Part shown: positions 53,257 through 61,392 of the stretch, one piece after another
Position numbering within the stretch: position 1 is the first letter of the stretch
How the letters are laid out: each line of letters starts with the position of its first letter
Assembly: GCA_902627055.1 (NCBI GenBank)
Contig: CACOHS010000001.1
Span: 212,422-276,421 of the forward strand
From: an uncultured SAR86 cluster bacterium
GTDB lineage: Bacteria > Pseudomonadota > Gammaproteobacteria > Magnimaribacterales > D2472
Direction of reading: 5' to 3'
DNA: 64,000 nucleotides
The notes under the pieces: generated by a model
What the model was told of the DNA's origin: nothing
The model's input: only the letters and a program-made list of their open reading frames with translations
Databases searched by the model: none
Made by a program: the position numbers and the translations under genes

Positions 53257-53843
53257 GCCGATGGCTCCATTTTATGATCATTGCCATGATTTGTTTGAAG
53301 ATCTTTGCTTAGTTGGACCTTATCGTAATCAGTTACGTCAAAAATTGTATAAGAGAGCACAACACTATTTATAGATTTAGGCAGCGCATCATCAAATATA
53401 AGTCTTACTGGTAATAATGCCTCCTCCCCTGGAGCAAGTTCTTGTTGCTCAAAACAAAAACATTCGAGCTTTTTAAGATGGGCTGCGGCATTTGAAGGGG
53501 CAACACTAGGTATAGCTTGCGCGGTCATCATTTTGTTTGTGGTATTTTTTACATAAAAAGAGGTTGTGTGATACTTTCCAGTCTTTATCTTAATGCTGTC
53601 CTCTGATGGCTTAAAAGCCCAAGGCATTTGTTCATTGTTATGGGAAACAAATTGAACTGAGAGGTCTCTCCCATTTTCAATTTCTATATTAGTATTATTG
53701 GTGGCTTTTAATTCTATTTTTCCATTAAGGCCTGTAACTTCACAGAATACATCGTATAGCGGGACCAAAGCGAATGAAAAAGTGAACATTCCCAAGACTG
53801 CAAAACACAAGGTCTTTATCGTTTTCTTTGACCCTTCGTTCAT
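53253..53843 (-). CDS. ctaG: cytochrome c oxidase assembly protein CtaG/Cox11
   Basis: This 196-residue protein delivers copper to the CuB site of subunit I. It has an N-terminal membrane anchor (TLCFAVLGMFTFSFALVPLYDVFC), quoted in part as FAVLGMFTFSFALVPLYDVF, ending in the conserved PLYDxFC. The copper-binding motif is LECFCFEQQELAPGE (CFCF). It lies between ctaD (1-base gap) and ctaE, the standard order. Confidence 0.96.
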   Translation of the reverse strand: MNEGSKKTIKTLCFAVLGMFTFSFALVPLYDVFCEVTGLNGKIELKATNNTNIEIENGRDLSVQFVSHNNEQMPWAFKPSEDSIKIKTGKYHTTSFYVKNTTNKMMTAQAIPSVAPSNAAAHLKKLECFCFEQQELAPGEEALLPVRLIFDDALPKSINSVVLSYTIFDVTDYDKVQLSKDLQTNHGNDHKMEPSA

Positions 53844-55433
53844 TTATAAACTCACCTTTGGTGGTGTTGTAAACGTGTGATATGGAGCTGGTGAATCCAC
53901 AGTCCATTCAAGCCCTCTTGAGCCTTCCCAGACTTGAGGCGTTGCTTTTTTACCACCCATAACAGTTTTTAGAACTATGAATAAAAATAAGATTTGTGAT
54001 GCTCCAAATAGAAATGCTCCAACAGATGAAATAGCATTCCAGTCAGCGAATTGGAGTGCATAATCTGGATATCTTCTTGGCATACCTGCTAAACCGATAA
54101 AATGCTGTGGAAAGAATGTAATATTAACTCCAGTGAACGAAAGCCAAAAGTGTAATTTTCCGAGTCTTTCGTCATACATGTTCCCAGTCCATTTTGGAAT
54201 CCAATAATAAACTGCTGCCATAATTGAAAAAACAGAGCCTGGAACTAGAACATAATGAAAATGAGCAACAACAAAATAGGTATCATGATATTGAAAGTCT
54301 GCTGGAGTAATCGCAAGCATCAAACCTGAAAAGCCTCCGATAGTAAACAAAACCACAAACGCTATCGCAAAAAGCATTGGTGTTTCATATGTAATTGACC
54401 CTTTAAACATAGTTGTAACCCAGTTAAAAACCTTCACTCCTGTAGGGACAGCAATAAGCATAGTTGCCCACATAAAAAATAACTCGGCGGCTAAAGGAAG
54501 TCCAACAGTAAACATATGATGCGCCCAGACAACAAAAGATAGAATTGCAATTGAGGCCATTGCCCAAACCATTGAGGAATATCCGAATAGCTGCTTCCTG
54601 GAAAAGGTTTCAATAATATGGGATGCAATTCCGAAAGCAGGTAATATCATAATGTAAACCTCCGGATGACCAAAGAACCAAAAAATATGCTGGAATAAAA
54701 CGGGATCGCCTCCCCCGGCTGCGTTAAAGAAACTTGTCCCAAAATGAATATCCATTAGCATCATTGTGACTGCTCCCGCAAGAACCGGCATAACTGCAAT
54801 TAACAAGTAAGCAGTGATAAGCCAGGACCAAACAAAAAGTGGCATTTTCATTAATGTCATTCCTGGTGCTCTCATGTTCATTATGGTAACTATCACATTA
54901 ATGGATCCCATAATTGAGGAAGCGCCCATAATATGAACAGAAAATATAAAAAAAGTAACGCTTGGTGGCGCATAAGTTGTAGACAATGGCGCATAAAAAG
55001 TCCAACCAAAGTTAGGTGCTCCGCCTTCCATAAATAATGATGAAAGTAATATGAAAAAGGCAAAGGGTAATATCCAAAAACTAAGGTTATTCATTCTAGG
55101 AAGAGCCATATCTGGGGCACCAACCATCATAGGTATTAACCAATTTGCTAGGCCAACGAATGCAGGCATGACTGCTCCAAAGACCATTATCAGTCCATGA
55201 AGAGTAAGCATCTGATTATAAAATTCAGGCTCTACTATTTGCATACCAGGTTGAAATAGTTCTGCTCTTATGACCAGAGCCATCACGCCCCCAATCAAGA
55301 ACATTGCAAAACTAAACCAAAGATAAAGACTTCCAATATCTTTATGATTGGTAGTATATAGCCACCTAGTTAGACCTTTTGCTGGACCATGATGATGATC
55401 ATCATGACCATGGGATTCAATTACTGCACTCAT
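53844..55433 (-). CDS. ctaD: cytochrome c oxidase subunit I (aa3-type)
   Basis: This 529-residue catalytic subunit holds heme a and the heme a3-CuB centre with twelve helices. CuB ligands are in WFFGHPEVYIMILP (His and cross-linked Tyr) and VVWAHHMFTVG. The heme ligands are in VAHFHYVLVPG. The Glu next to HPEVY marks an A1-type enzyme with complete proton paths. An extended N-terminal SHGHDDHHHGPAKG is His-rich. It follows coxB by 20 bases, and a GGAGAGAC ribosome site precedes it. Confidence 0.98.
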   Translation of the reverse strand: MSAVIESHGHDDHHHGPAKGLTRWLYTTNHKDIGSLYLWFSFAMFLIGGVMALVIRAELFQPGMQIVEPEFYNQMLTLHGLIMVFGAVMPAFVGLANWLIPMMVGAPDMALPRMNNLSFWILPFAFFILLSSLFMEGGAPNFGWTFYAPLSTTYAPPSVTFFIFSVHIMGASSIMGSINVIVTIMNMRAPGMTLMKMPLFVWSWLITAYLLIAVMPVLAGAVTMMLMDIHFGTSFFNAAGGGDPVLFQHIFWFFGHPEVYIMILPAFGIASHIIETFSRKQLFGYSSMVWAMASIAILSFVVWAHHMFTVGLPLAAELFFMWATMLIAVPTGVKVFNWVTTMFKGSITYETPMLFAIAFVVLFTIGGFSGLMLAITPADFQYHDTYFVVAHFHYVLVPGSVFSIMAAVYYWIPKWTGNMYDERLGKLHFWLSFTGVNITFFPQHFIGLAGMPRRYPDYALQFADWNAISSVGAFLFGASQILFLFIVLKTVMGGKKATPQVWEGSRGLEWTVDSPAPYHTFTTPPKVSL

Positions 55434-55453
55434 GTCTCTCCTCTATATCCTTA

Positions 55454-56596
55454 TTATAATTTATAATCCACAATATCTTTAGGGACAACAATCTGTCCAT
55501 CTCCACTTTCTGCATTACCCCATGCTCTTCTTGTGTAGGTAATCACAGCAGCCAAATCAACTTCTGATAATTGATTTGCATAAGATGCCATGGCTGCGCC
55601 CTGAACACCTTCCATCAAAATTTCTATATGTTTCGGTTTATCATTGAGAGCTATATCACTTCCAGCTAAAGCAGGAAATATTCCAGCAATTCCTTGACCG
55701 TTACTTTGATGACAAGCAACACAGTTCTTAGCGTATATAGCCTCTCCTCTTTCAACGAGCTCATTTGCGGACCAATCTTTGGTCGTTAATTCAGCCATTC
55801 TCAAAGCAGCATCTTTTTTTTCTTTCACCCAAGTATGATATTCGTCCTCAGGAACAACCTTAACCACTACAGGCATAAATCCATGGTTTTTTCCACATAG
55901 TTCAGTACATTTACCTCGATATGTTCCAGGTTTATCTACGACAGTCCAAGCAGTATTTATGAAACCAGGAATTGCATCTTGCTTGATAGCAAAATCTGGC
56001 ATCCACCAAGAATGGATCACATCATTAGCAGTAATTAAAAATCTAACTTTCTTGCCTGCGGGTATGACCACGGCCTCGTCAACCTCTTGAAGGTAGAACT
56101 CGCCCTTAGGTGTTTTGTTATATATTTCGTCCCAGTCTGTAGTGAGGTTTTGAAAGAAATCAATATCATCTTCAAGGTATTTATATTGCCATTTCCACTG
56201 ATATCCGACCACTTGAATGTTGATATCGCCTTCAGTATCGTCATATATTTTTACAAGTGTGTTTGAGGCAGGTATGGCCATAAATACTAAGATCAAAAAA
56301 GGAACGACGGTCCAGGCAAGTTCAAGTTTAGTATTTTCATGAAATGTTGAGGGACTAGGATTTCTTTTCTTTGTGTGTGCAAACATTGAATAAAACATGA
56401 CACTGAATACAACCAGTCCAATGACAACGCATATCCAAAAAATTAACATATGCAGATCAAAGACTTCTTTACTAATGGCTGTGACGCCCTCAGTCATATT
56501 AAAGTCGTCCCATGCGGCGAAAAGATTGCTTGAGATAAGCAATATTAATAACGCAAATAATTTGTTTGAAATACTTGTGGTAGCTCTTTTAAACAT
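55454..56596 (-). CDS. ctaC: cytochrome c oxidase subunit II with fused cytochrome c domain
   Basis: This 380-residue subunit receives electrons from cytochrome c. It has a signal segment, two membrane helices (about 46-72 and 90-112) and the CuA domain with H195, C230, E232, C234, H238 and M241 (GKCTELCGKNHGFM). A C-terminal class I cytochrome has CVACH at 292-296. The heme-bearing tail is a caa3-like feature common in Pseudomonas-type aa3 oxidases. It leads the cluster coxB-ctaD-ctaG-ctaE-...-ctaA-ctaB-SCO. Confidence 0.97.
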   Translation of the reverse strand: MFKRATTSISNKLFALLILLISSNLFAAWDDFNMTEGVTAISKEVFDLHMLIFWICVVIGLVVFSVMFYSMFAHTKKRNPSPSTFHENTKLELAWTVVPFLILVFMAIPASNTLVKIYDDTEGDINIQVVGYQWKWQYKYLEDDIDFFQNLTTDWDEIYNKTPKGEFYLQEVDEAVVIPAGKKVRFLITANDVIHSWWMPDFAIKQDAIPGFINTAWTVVDKPGTYRGKCTELCGKNHGFMPVVVKVVPEDEYHTWVKEKKDAALRMAELTTKDWSANELVERGEAIYAKNCVACHQSNGQGIAGIFPALAGSDIALNDKPKHIEILMEGVQGAAMASYANQLSEVDLAAVITYTRRAWGNAESGDGQIVVPKDIVDYKL

Positions 56597-56647
56597 TAAA
56601 TATTATCCCTAGCTAAGAATGTTTCAAAAATAAAAAATTGATATAAA

Positions 56648-56667
56648 GTATTATAATTAAAAATTAT
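56648..56667. promoter_or_regulatory. AT-rich palindrome upstream of coxB
   Basis: The 20-base string GTATTATAATTAAAAATTAT, with a perfect 6-3-6 inverted core (56653-56667), is centred about 64 bases before the subunit II start. The same 20 bases occur upstream of the cupredoxin gene at 37524. It may be a common operator or just an AT-rich promoter element. Confidence 0.4.
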
Positions 56668-56752
56668 GTTCAATAGAAGTTTTTTAAGCTTTTTTTTGCT
56701 ATTTTGAACTTACTTTTTGTGGCGCTATGATAGCCTTAAATAGGTTCAAATT

Positions 56753-56965
56753 CTAGGATTTTTTAGGCCTAAAATCATCAATATTAAAAACTTTTGGCTC
56801 GTTAAAATTTAAAGGTTTATTTTCAATATCTTCAGGTTTTTTTTCTTTAAAGTCACAGTTCAAACAATATATAGTTTTATCGTCGGGAGTTATGGCGATT
56901 TTGTCTTGAGCCTTGCATGAAGGACAAACTGCTCCAGCAATGAAACGAATAAATCCTTTAGTCAT
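56753..56965 (-). CDS. yheV: YheV-type zinc ribbon protein
   Basis: This 70-residue protein has two CxxC knuckles (VCPSCKAQD and YCLNCDFKE) forming a zinc ribbon, with FIRFIAGAVCP at the start as in E. coli YheV. The C-terminus is polar and unstructured. The function is unknown; the family is annotated as a putative metal-binding protein. It overlaps the aroE stop by 8 bases and seems to be the last gene of the purE-to-yheV operon. Confidence 0.85.
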   Translation of the reverse strand: MTKGFIRFIAGAVCPSCKAQDKIAITPDDKTIYCLNCDFKEKKPEDIENKPLNFNEPKVFNIDDFRPKKS

Positions 56966-57776
56966 TCAACAAATCCAGTTTTGTTATTTTTGTTTCTGGG
57001 GCTACGCCAGTCCACAACTCAAAAGAAGCTGCTGCCTGTTGTATTAACATTCCAAAACCATCAAAGCATTTATCAGTATATTGATTACCCCATTCTAGAA
57101 AAGGTGTATGACTATTATTTTTGCTATAACTAAGATCATAAAGAATAGTTTCATTGTTTATTTTTAAGTCTTTGCTCCAGGAAAATGAGCCTGAAAATCC
57201 AATCGACGTTGCGTTAACAACTAAATCTATATGTTCGTTAAAATTTTCTAAATTTAATATATTTGAGTAAATTTCTTTAGAGTTAAAAAACCTTCCTATT
57301 ACCTTTTCAAGTTTATCTTTAGATCTATTGTCTAAAATTATGTTTCTTGGTTTGCATGCGTCAATAGATGGAATAATGCTTAAAGCAGAGCCCCCAGCAC
57401 CTAAAATTAATATATTTTTTGAAGAGATTGAGCACTTATTTTTTAAATCTTTCATCAAACCAATGCCATCTGTTGATTCAGCCAAAATAAGTCCTGAGCT
57501 GTCTATATGAAGGGTATTAGCCGCTCCAATTAAATTAACAAGCGATGAATTGCTATTAACTGAACGCAAACAATTTACCTTATGTGGCAAGGTGATATTA
57601 AGTCCATCTCCTCCCTCGCTAAAGAAATCTTTTAAAAATTTATCAAGATTATTTTCCAAGACATGATAAGCCTGATAGTCAATATCTATATTTGTCTGTT
57701 TTGAAAAAATGTTATGTATTTTAGGAGACAGTGAATGCCTAATCGGATCGCCAATAACTCCTAGCTTATATTGCAT
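56958..57776 (-). CDS. aroE: shikimate dehydrogenase (NADP+)
   Basis: This 272-residue enzyme reduces 3-dehydroshikimate in aromatic amino acid synthesis. The substrate motif is GVIGDPIRHSLSPKIHN, the catalytic lysine is in LNITLPHKVN, the NADP loop is ILGAGGSALSI, and VNATSIGFSG is conserved. E. coli AroE is also 272 long. It is 3 bases downstream of hemF. Confidence 0.96.
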   Translation of the reverse strand: MQYKLGVIGDPIRHSLSPKIHNIFSKQTNIDIDYQAYHVLENNLDKFLKDFFSEGGDGLNITLPHKVNCLRSVNSNSSLVNLIGAANTLHIDSSGLILAESTDGIGLMKDLKNKCSISSKNILILGAGGSALSIIPSIDACKPRNIILDNRSKDKLEKVIGRFFNSKEIYSNILNLENFNEHIDLVVNATSIGFSGSFSWSKDLKINNETILYDLSYSKNNSHTPFLEWGNQYTDKCFDGFGMLIQQAAASFELWTGVAPETKITKLDLLND

Positions 57777-57779
57777 AGT

Positions 57780-58703
57780 CTATATATGTTGGTTCCAACT
57801 TTTATTAATAAATCTTAAAAGTTTCTTTTCATTTCTAATAATATTTTTAGACAGTCGGAATGGCCAATTTACAGCGGGAGGCATTGATGCGAGTATTGAA
57901 TCAGTTCTCCCATTTGACTCTATTCCAAATTTTGTACCTCTGTCAAATAACAAATTAAACTCAACATATCTTCCTCTTCTATATAGTTGAAACTCTCTAT
58001 CTTCAGCTGTAAATTTTTTATCCTTATTCATGTTTACTATATCCAGATAACTTTCAATGTAACAATTAGCAACTGCATTTAATAAATTTAGACTATCTTC
58101 TATAGTTTTATGCTTAAGCTGATCAAAAAATATGCCTCCAATGCCTCTTTTTTCCTTCCTGTGGGGCAAATAAAAATAATCATCGCAATTTTTAGCAAAA
58201 TTCTTGTGATACTTAAGATCAAAATTATCCAAGCAAATTTTTGCTTTTGAATGCCAATTTGATGACTCATCTTTTGTTGGAAAGAAAGGAGTCAGATCAA
58301 AGCCTCCACCAATCCACCAGTTTTCTATTAAATTATTTTTGCTCAGCTCCAAGAAAATCCTTACGTTCATGTGACTCGTTGCACAAAATGGATTCATGGG
58401 GTGAGCAATTACAGAAACTCCCATGGCATGAAATTTATTAGACTTAGTTTTTAGTTCCTCAGCAATAGATGATTGAGGTAGTTGTTTACCAGAGATAGAT
58501 GAAAAATTAACCGCAGCTTTTTCAATTGTATCGCCAGTAATTGAAATAGATTTTCCTCCGCCCCCTTGATCCCTTTTCCAAACCTTGGCAACTCTTATTG
58601 GATTAGTTATAAAGAGGGTATTGAGGCCGCTTTCAATGTTCCTTTGAATCTTCGTGAAAACAGATTCTATTTTTTTCAATTCTTTACTTGTGAGCTTATT
58701 CAC
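57780..58703 (-). CDS. hemF: coproporphyrinogen III oxidase, oxygen-dependent
   Basis: This 307-residue enzyme decarboxylates coproporphyrinogen III to protoporphyrinogen IX with O2, a step of heme synthesis. Family segments are HPMNPFCATSHMNVRIF, WWIGGGFDLTPFF, RGIGGIFFDQL and ELYRRGRYVEFNLLFDRGT-like (QLYRRGRYVEFNLLFDRGTK). The length is close to E. coli's 299. It overlaps tsaC by 8 bases. The aerobic form fits the heme-copper oxidase genes nearby. Confidence 0.96.
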   Translation of the reverse strand: MNKLTSKELKKIESVFTKIQRNIESGLNTLFITNPIRVAKVWKRDQGGGGKSISITGDTIEKAAVNFSSISGKQLPQSSIAEELKTKSNKFHAMGVSVIAHPMNPFCATSHMNVRIFLELSKNNLIENWWIGGGFDLTPFFPTKDESSNWHSKAKICLDNFDLKYHKNFAKNCDDYFYLPHRKEKRGIGGIFFDQLKHKTIEDSLNLLNAVANCYIESYLDIVNMNKDKKFTAEDREFQLYRRGRYVEFNLLFDRGTKFGIESNGRTDSILASMPPAVNWPFRLSKNIIRNEKKLLRFINKSWNQHI

Positions 58704-59253
58704 GAATGTATTCCATTGTATTTAGATCAATTATAGAGGATGGTTTTTTTGATTTTCCATTCTCAAAATAATAAAAAGCAACATCTGAATCTGAAAAGAT
58801 TTCAGCAATATCTTCCAAGTTTTTAGGAGTGGGTAGATTGCTTATGTTTGCAGATGTAGAAACCATCAGATTATTAAAAAAAGATAGTAAATTAATAATT
58901 GGTTTGTGACTACTTACTCTCATTGCAATGGTTTTATCTACAGCTTTTAAATAATTTGGTACCTTGTCAGTTGATCCATAAATTATAGTTGTGTGGCCTG
59001 GCCAATTATTACTCACAAATTCATTTTGTTGCTCAGTAAGAGGTTGGAAATATTGCAACGCTTTTTTGATAGAGGGGGCCAACAAAATAAAACTTTTAGA
59101 TGGATCTCTTTGCTTAAGAATATTTACCTTTTCTACTGCTGATTGGTTAAAAGCATCGCATCCAATTCCCCACACTCCCTCTGTTGGATGTATTAGAATT
59201 TTTCCTTGATTTAACCATTCGGCAGCATCCTGTGGATTAAAAATTTTATTCAA
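58696..59253 (-). CDS. tsaC: threonylcarbamoyl-AMP synthase (TsaC/YrdC)
   Basis: This 185-residue protein makes threonylcarbamoyl-AMP for t6A37 modification of tRNA. Typical segments are ILIHPTEGVWGIGCDAFN, KQRDPSKSFILLAP and MVSTSANISN. The length matches the short YrdC form (190 in E. coli) and not the longer Sua5. It lies 4 bases after purE and next to hemF-aroE, as in many gammaproteobacteria. Confidence 0.93.
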   Translation of the reverse strand: MNKIFNPQDAAEWLNQGKILIHPTEGVWGIGCDAFNQSAVEKVNILKQRDPSKSFILLAPSIKKALQYFQPLTEQQNEFVSNNWPGHTTIIYGSTDKVPNYLKAVDKTIAMRVSSHKPIINLLSFFNNLMVSTSANISNLPTPKNLEDIAEIFSDSDVAFYYFENGKSKKPSSIIDLNTMEYIRE

Positions 59254-59257
59254 ATTT

Positions 59258-59752
59258 TTATTGAATAGATTCGTTTGCTTCTAGAACATCCGCGTGCATT
59301 TTTAACTTATATCCGTCTAATTTTTTTGCCATCGCATCGTCACTTGTTCCTATAATTTGTGCTGCACAAATTGCTGCATTGATAGCTCCAGATTTTCCAA
59401 TAGCAAATGTTGCTACAGGAACTCCTTTGGGCATTTGAACTGTAGCGAGCAAAGAATCCATTCCATCAAGATCACCGCCGCCCAATGGAATGCCTAATAC
59501 AGGCTTTTTTGTTTGGGCAGCTATAGCACCAGCTAGATGTGCCGCCATACCTGCAGCAGCTATAAATACTTTTACTCCATTAGCTTCAGATTCTTTTACT
59601 CTTTTTACAACCTCTTCAGGGGTTCTATGAGCAGACAAAATAAACATTTTATGAGAAATTCCAAAATCTTTTAGTGTGTCTGATGCTGCTTGAACAACAG
59701 GTAAATCTGATTTTGATCCCATAAATATTGAAACTAAAATGTTATCGGACAT
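59258..59752 (-). CDS. purE: N5-carboxyaminoimidazole ribonucleotide mutase
   Basis: This 164-residue class I PurE converts N5-CAIR to CAIR in purine synthesis. The motifs are FMGSKSDLPVV, ILSAHRTPE (catalytic His) and AAGMAAHLAGAIAAQT. The purK gene that normally accompanies class I PurE is not adjacent; tsaC follows instead. It is divergent from def across 64 bases. Confidence 0.95.
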   Translation of the reverse strand: MSDNILVSIFMGSKSDLPVVQAASDTLKDFGISHKMFILSAHRTPEEVVKRVKESEANGVKVFIAAAGMAAHLAGAIAAQTKKPVLGIPLGGGDLDGMDSLLATVQMPKGVPVATFAIGKSGAINAAICAAQIIGTSDDAMAKKLDGYKLKMHADVLEANESIQ

Positions 59753-59804
59753 AAAATGGCTCCTATTTATATAAATTAGTGGTGTTGATTATAAAGAATC
59801 AACA

Positions 59805-59810
59805 TATAAT
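59805..59810 (+). promoter_or_regulatory. TATAAT -10 box placed for a leaderless def mRNA
   Basis: A perfect TATAAT ends exactly 7 bases before the A of the def ATG, so transcription would start at the start codon itself. No Shine-Dalgarno lies between. A -35 is weak: TTGATT at 59785-59790 gives only 14-base spacing. Confidence 0.5.
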
Positions 59811-59816
59811 GTGTAT

Positions 59817-60317
59817 ATGGCTAGATTAAAAATTTTAACATTTCCCGATCCAAGATTAAGAAAAGTCGCTTCGCCTGTAAAAGAATTCAACAAAAGTCTA
59901 ATAAATATTACTGAAAATATGCTTGAAACAATGTATGAAGAGGGTGGTATTGGTCTTGCTGCAACTCAAGTGGATATTCATGAAAGAATTGTTGTTATGG
60001 ACCTATCTGAAGAAAAAAACGATCCAAGAATATTCATTAATCCTGAATTTAAAATATTAGACGACAAAAGTCTATTTTCATGCGAAGAAGGATGTTTATC
60101 AATCCCGGGGGTAAGAGAGGAAATTACAAGACCAGATAAAATTAAAGCTTATTGGCAAGACACTGAAGGAAAAAAATACGAAGACCAACCACAAGGCCTT
60201 CTTGCAGTATGTTTTCAACATGAAATAGATCATTTAGAGGGTAAGCTTTTAGTAGATTACATTTCTCCACTAAAACGAGACAGGATTAGAAAAAAAGCAC
60301 TTAAATCAGTGAATTAA
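59817..60317 (+). CDS. def: peptide deformylase
   Basis: This 166-residue metalloenzyme removes the N-formyl group from new proteins. Motif 1 is GGIGLAATQV, motif 2 is EGCLSIPG (metal Cys) and motif 3 is QHEIDHLEGKL (HExxH). The frame opens two codons earlier with GTG at 59811, but the ATG before ARLKILTFPDPRLRKVA is the family start. fmt follows after a 102-base spacer containing 10-base repeats. Confidence 0.97.
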   Translation: MARLKILTFPDPRLRKVASPVKEFNKSLINITENMLETMYEEGGIGLAATQVDIHERIVVMDLSEEKNDPRIFINPEFKILDDKSLFSCEEGCLSIPGVREEITRPDKIKAYWQDTEGKKYEDQPQGLLAVCFQHEIDHLEGKLLVDYISPLKRDRIRKKALKSVN

Positions 60318-60361
60318 TATACATTCAACTAAAATTATCATTTTAAATAATTTTTTTGTAA

Positions 60362-60415
60362 CTTTTAGCAGATTTAAGAAGATTTTAGCAGATTTTAGCA
60401 GATTTTAGCAGATTT
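60362..60415 (+). repeat. 10-base tandem repeat with phased T-tracts before fmt
   Basis: Five and a half imperfect copies of a 10-base unit (ATTTTAGCAG) fill the end of the def-fmt spacer; the last three full copies (60380-60410) are identical. Each copy places a run of three or four T residues one helical turn apart, the arrangement known to bend DNA. The array ends 4 bases before the fmt ATG, where a ribosome site would be expected and none is seen. Confidence 0.85.
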
Positions 60416-60419
60416 ATAT

Positions 60420-61340
60420 ATGAAGATTTTATATGCGGGCTCATCTCAATCATCCTCATTAATTCTTGAATCATTGATTGCTGGTTCCAACGAAGTAATT
60501 GGAGTCATAAGTCAACCTGACAAAAGGTCAAAAAGAGGAGCTATCATTGAACCATCTTATGTTTCATCTGCAGCAGAAAAAAATAATATAACTGTTTATA
60601 AACCCCAAACCTTAGATGAAAATTTTAAACATACAATATTAAAACTTAACTTTGATATTTTATTAGTTGTGGCTTATGGAAAAATATTGCCTGCATGGTT
60701 TTTGGAAAGTCCTAAAAAAGAATCGGTAAATATCCACTATTCCTTATTACCAAAATATAGAGGAGCATCACCAATTCAATCCGCTCTTTTGAACGATGAG
60801 AAAGTAACTGGGATTTCAGTAATGAAAATGACTAATGAATTAGATGAAGGGCCAGTGTATTTTTTCCATAAACAAAAAATATTACATAAAGATAATAGAA
60901 ATACTCTTGAAGATAAGCTTACATCTTTGGCTATAAAAAATATTGATAAAGATCTTTCTGATATATATCTCGATAAACTAGCCCCAATTAAACAAGGCTC
61001 AAAAAACATAAGTTATTGCAAAAAAATAGATAAGCTTTCAGGCAAGATTACTTTAGATCAGGAAGAAAGTGATAGTGTGTTTAGGAAATATAAAGCCTAT
61101 TATGGTTGGCCGGGTCTGTATTTTGAATTTAAAAACTTAAAGATCAAGATTCATGGTATTGACTTAAAAGTTAAAAAAAATATAAACTTTGTGAAAAATA
61201 AATTTTACTTCCATAATAATTTATTGTATGCAAAAACAATAGATGGCAGTATAGTGATCACTCACTTACAATTTCCAGGCAAAAGAATTATATCCTCAAA
61301 TGATGCAGCAAACTCCTATGCTGATTTTTTCATAGATTAA
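60420..61340 (+). CDS. fmt: methionyl-tRNA formyltransferase
   Basis: This 306-residue enzyme formylates initiator Met-tRNA. It has VVAYGKILPAWFL, the catalytic NIHYSLLPKYRGASPIQSAL (Asn, His) and the TGISVMKMTNELDEGPV loop with the catalytic Asp, then a C-terminal OB domain. The N-terminus reads YAGSSQSSSLILESL, where most have FAGTPEFA. The start has no recognisable Shine-Dalgarno because tandem repeats run up to it. Confidence 0.94.
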   Translation: MKILYAGSSQSSSLILESLIAGSNEVIGVISQPDKRSKRGAIIEPSYVSSAAEKNNITVYKPQTLDENFKHTILKLNFDILLVVAYGKILPAWFLESPKKESVNIHYSLLPKYRGASPIQSALLNDEKVTGISVMKMTNELDEGPVYFFHKQKILHKDNRNTLEDKLTSLAIKNIDKDLSDIYLDKLAPIKQGSKNISYCKKIDKLSGKITLDQEESDSVFRKYKAYYGWPGLYFEFKNLKIKIHGIDLKVKKNINFVKNKFYFHNNLLYAKTIDGSIVITHLQFPGKRIISSNDAANSYADFFID

Positions 61341-61392
61341 TTTAATTAAAGCATTTCTTTCAATTATATAAAAAGAGGTTTAATTTATAACA

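Noticed and set aside
60362..60415. CRISPR-like array
   Set aside because: The 10-base units are contiguous with no spacers, so it is a tandem repeat, not a CRISPR array.
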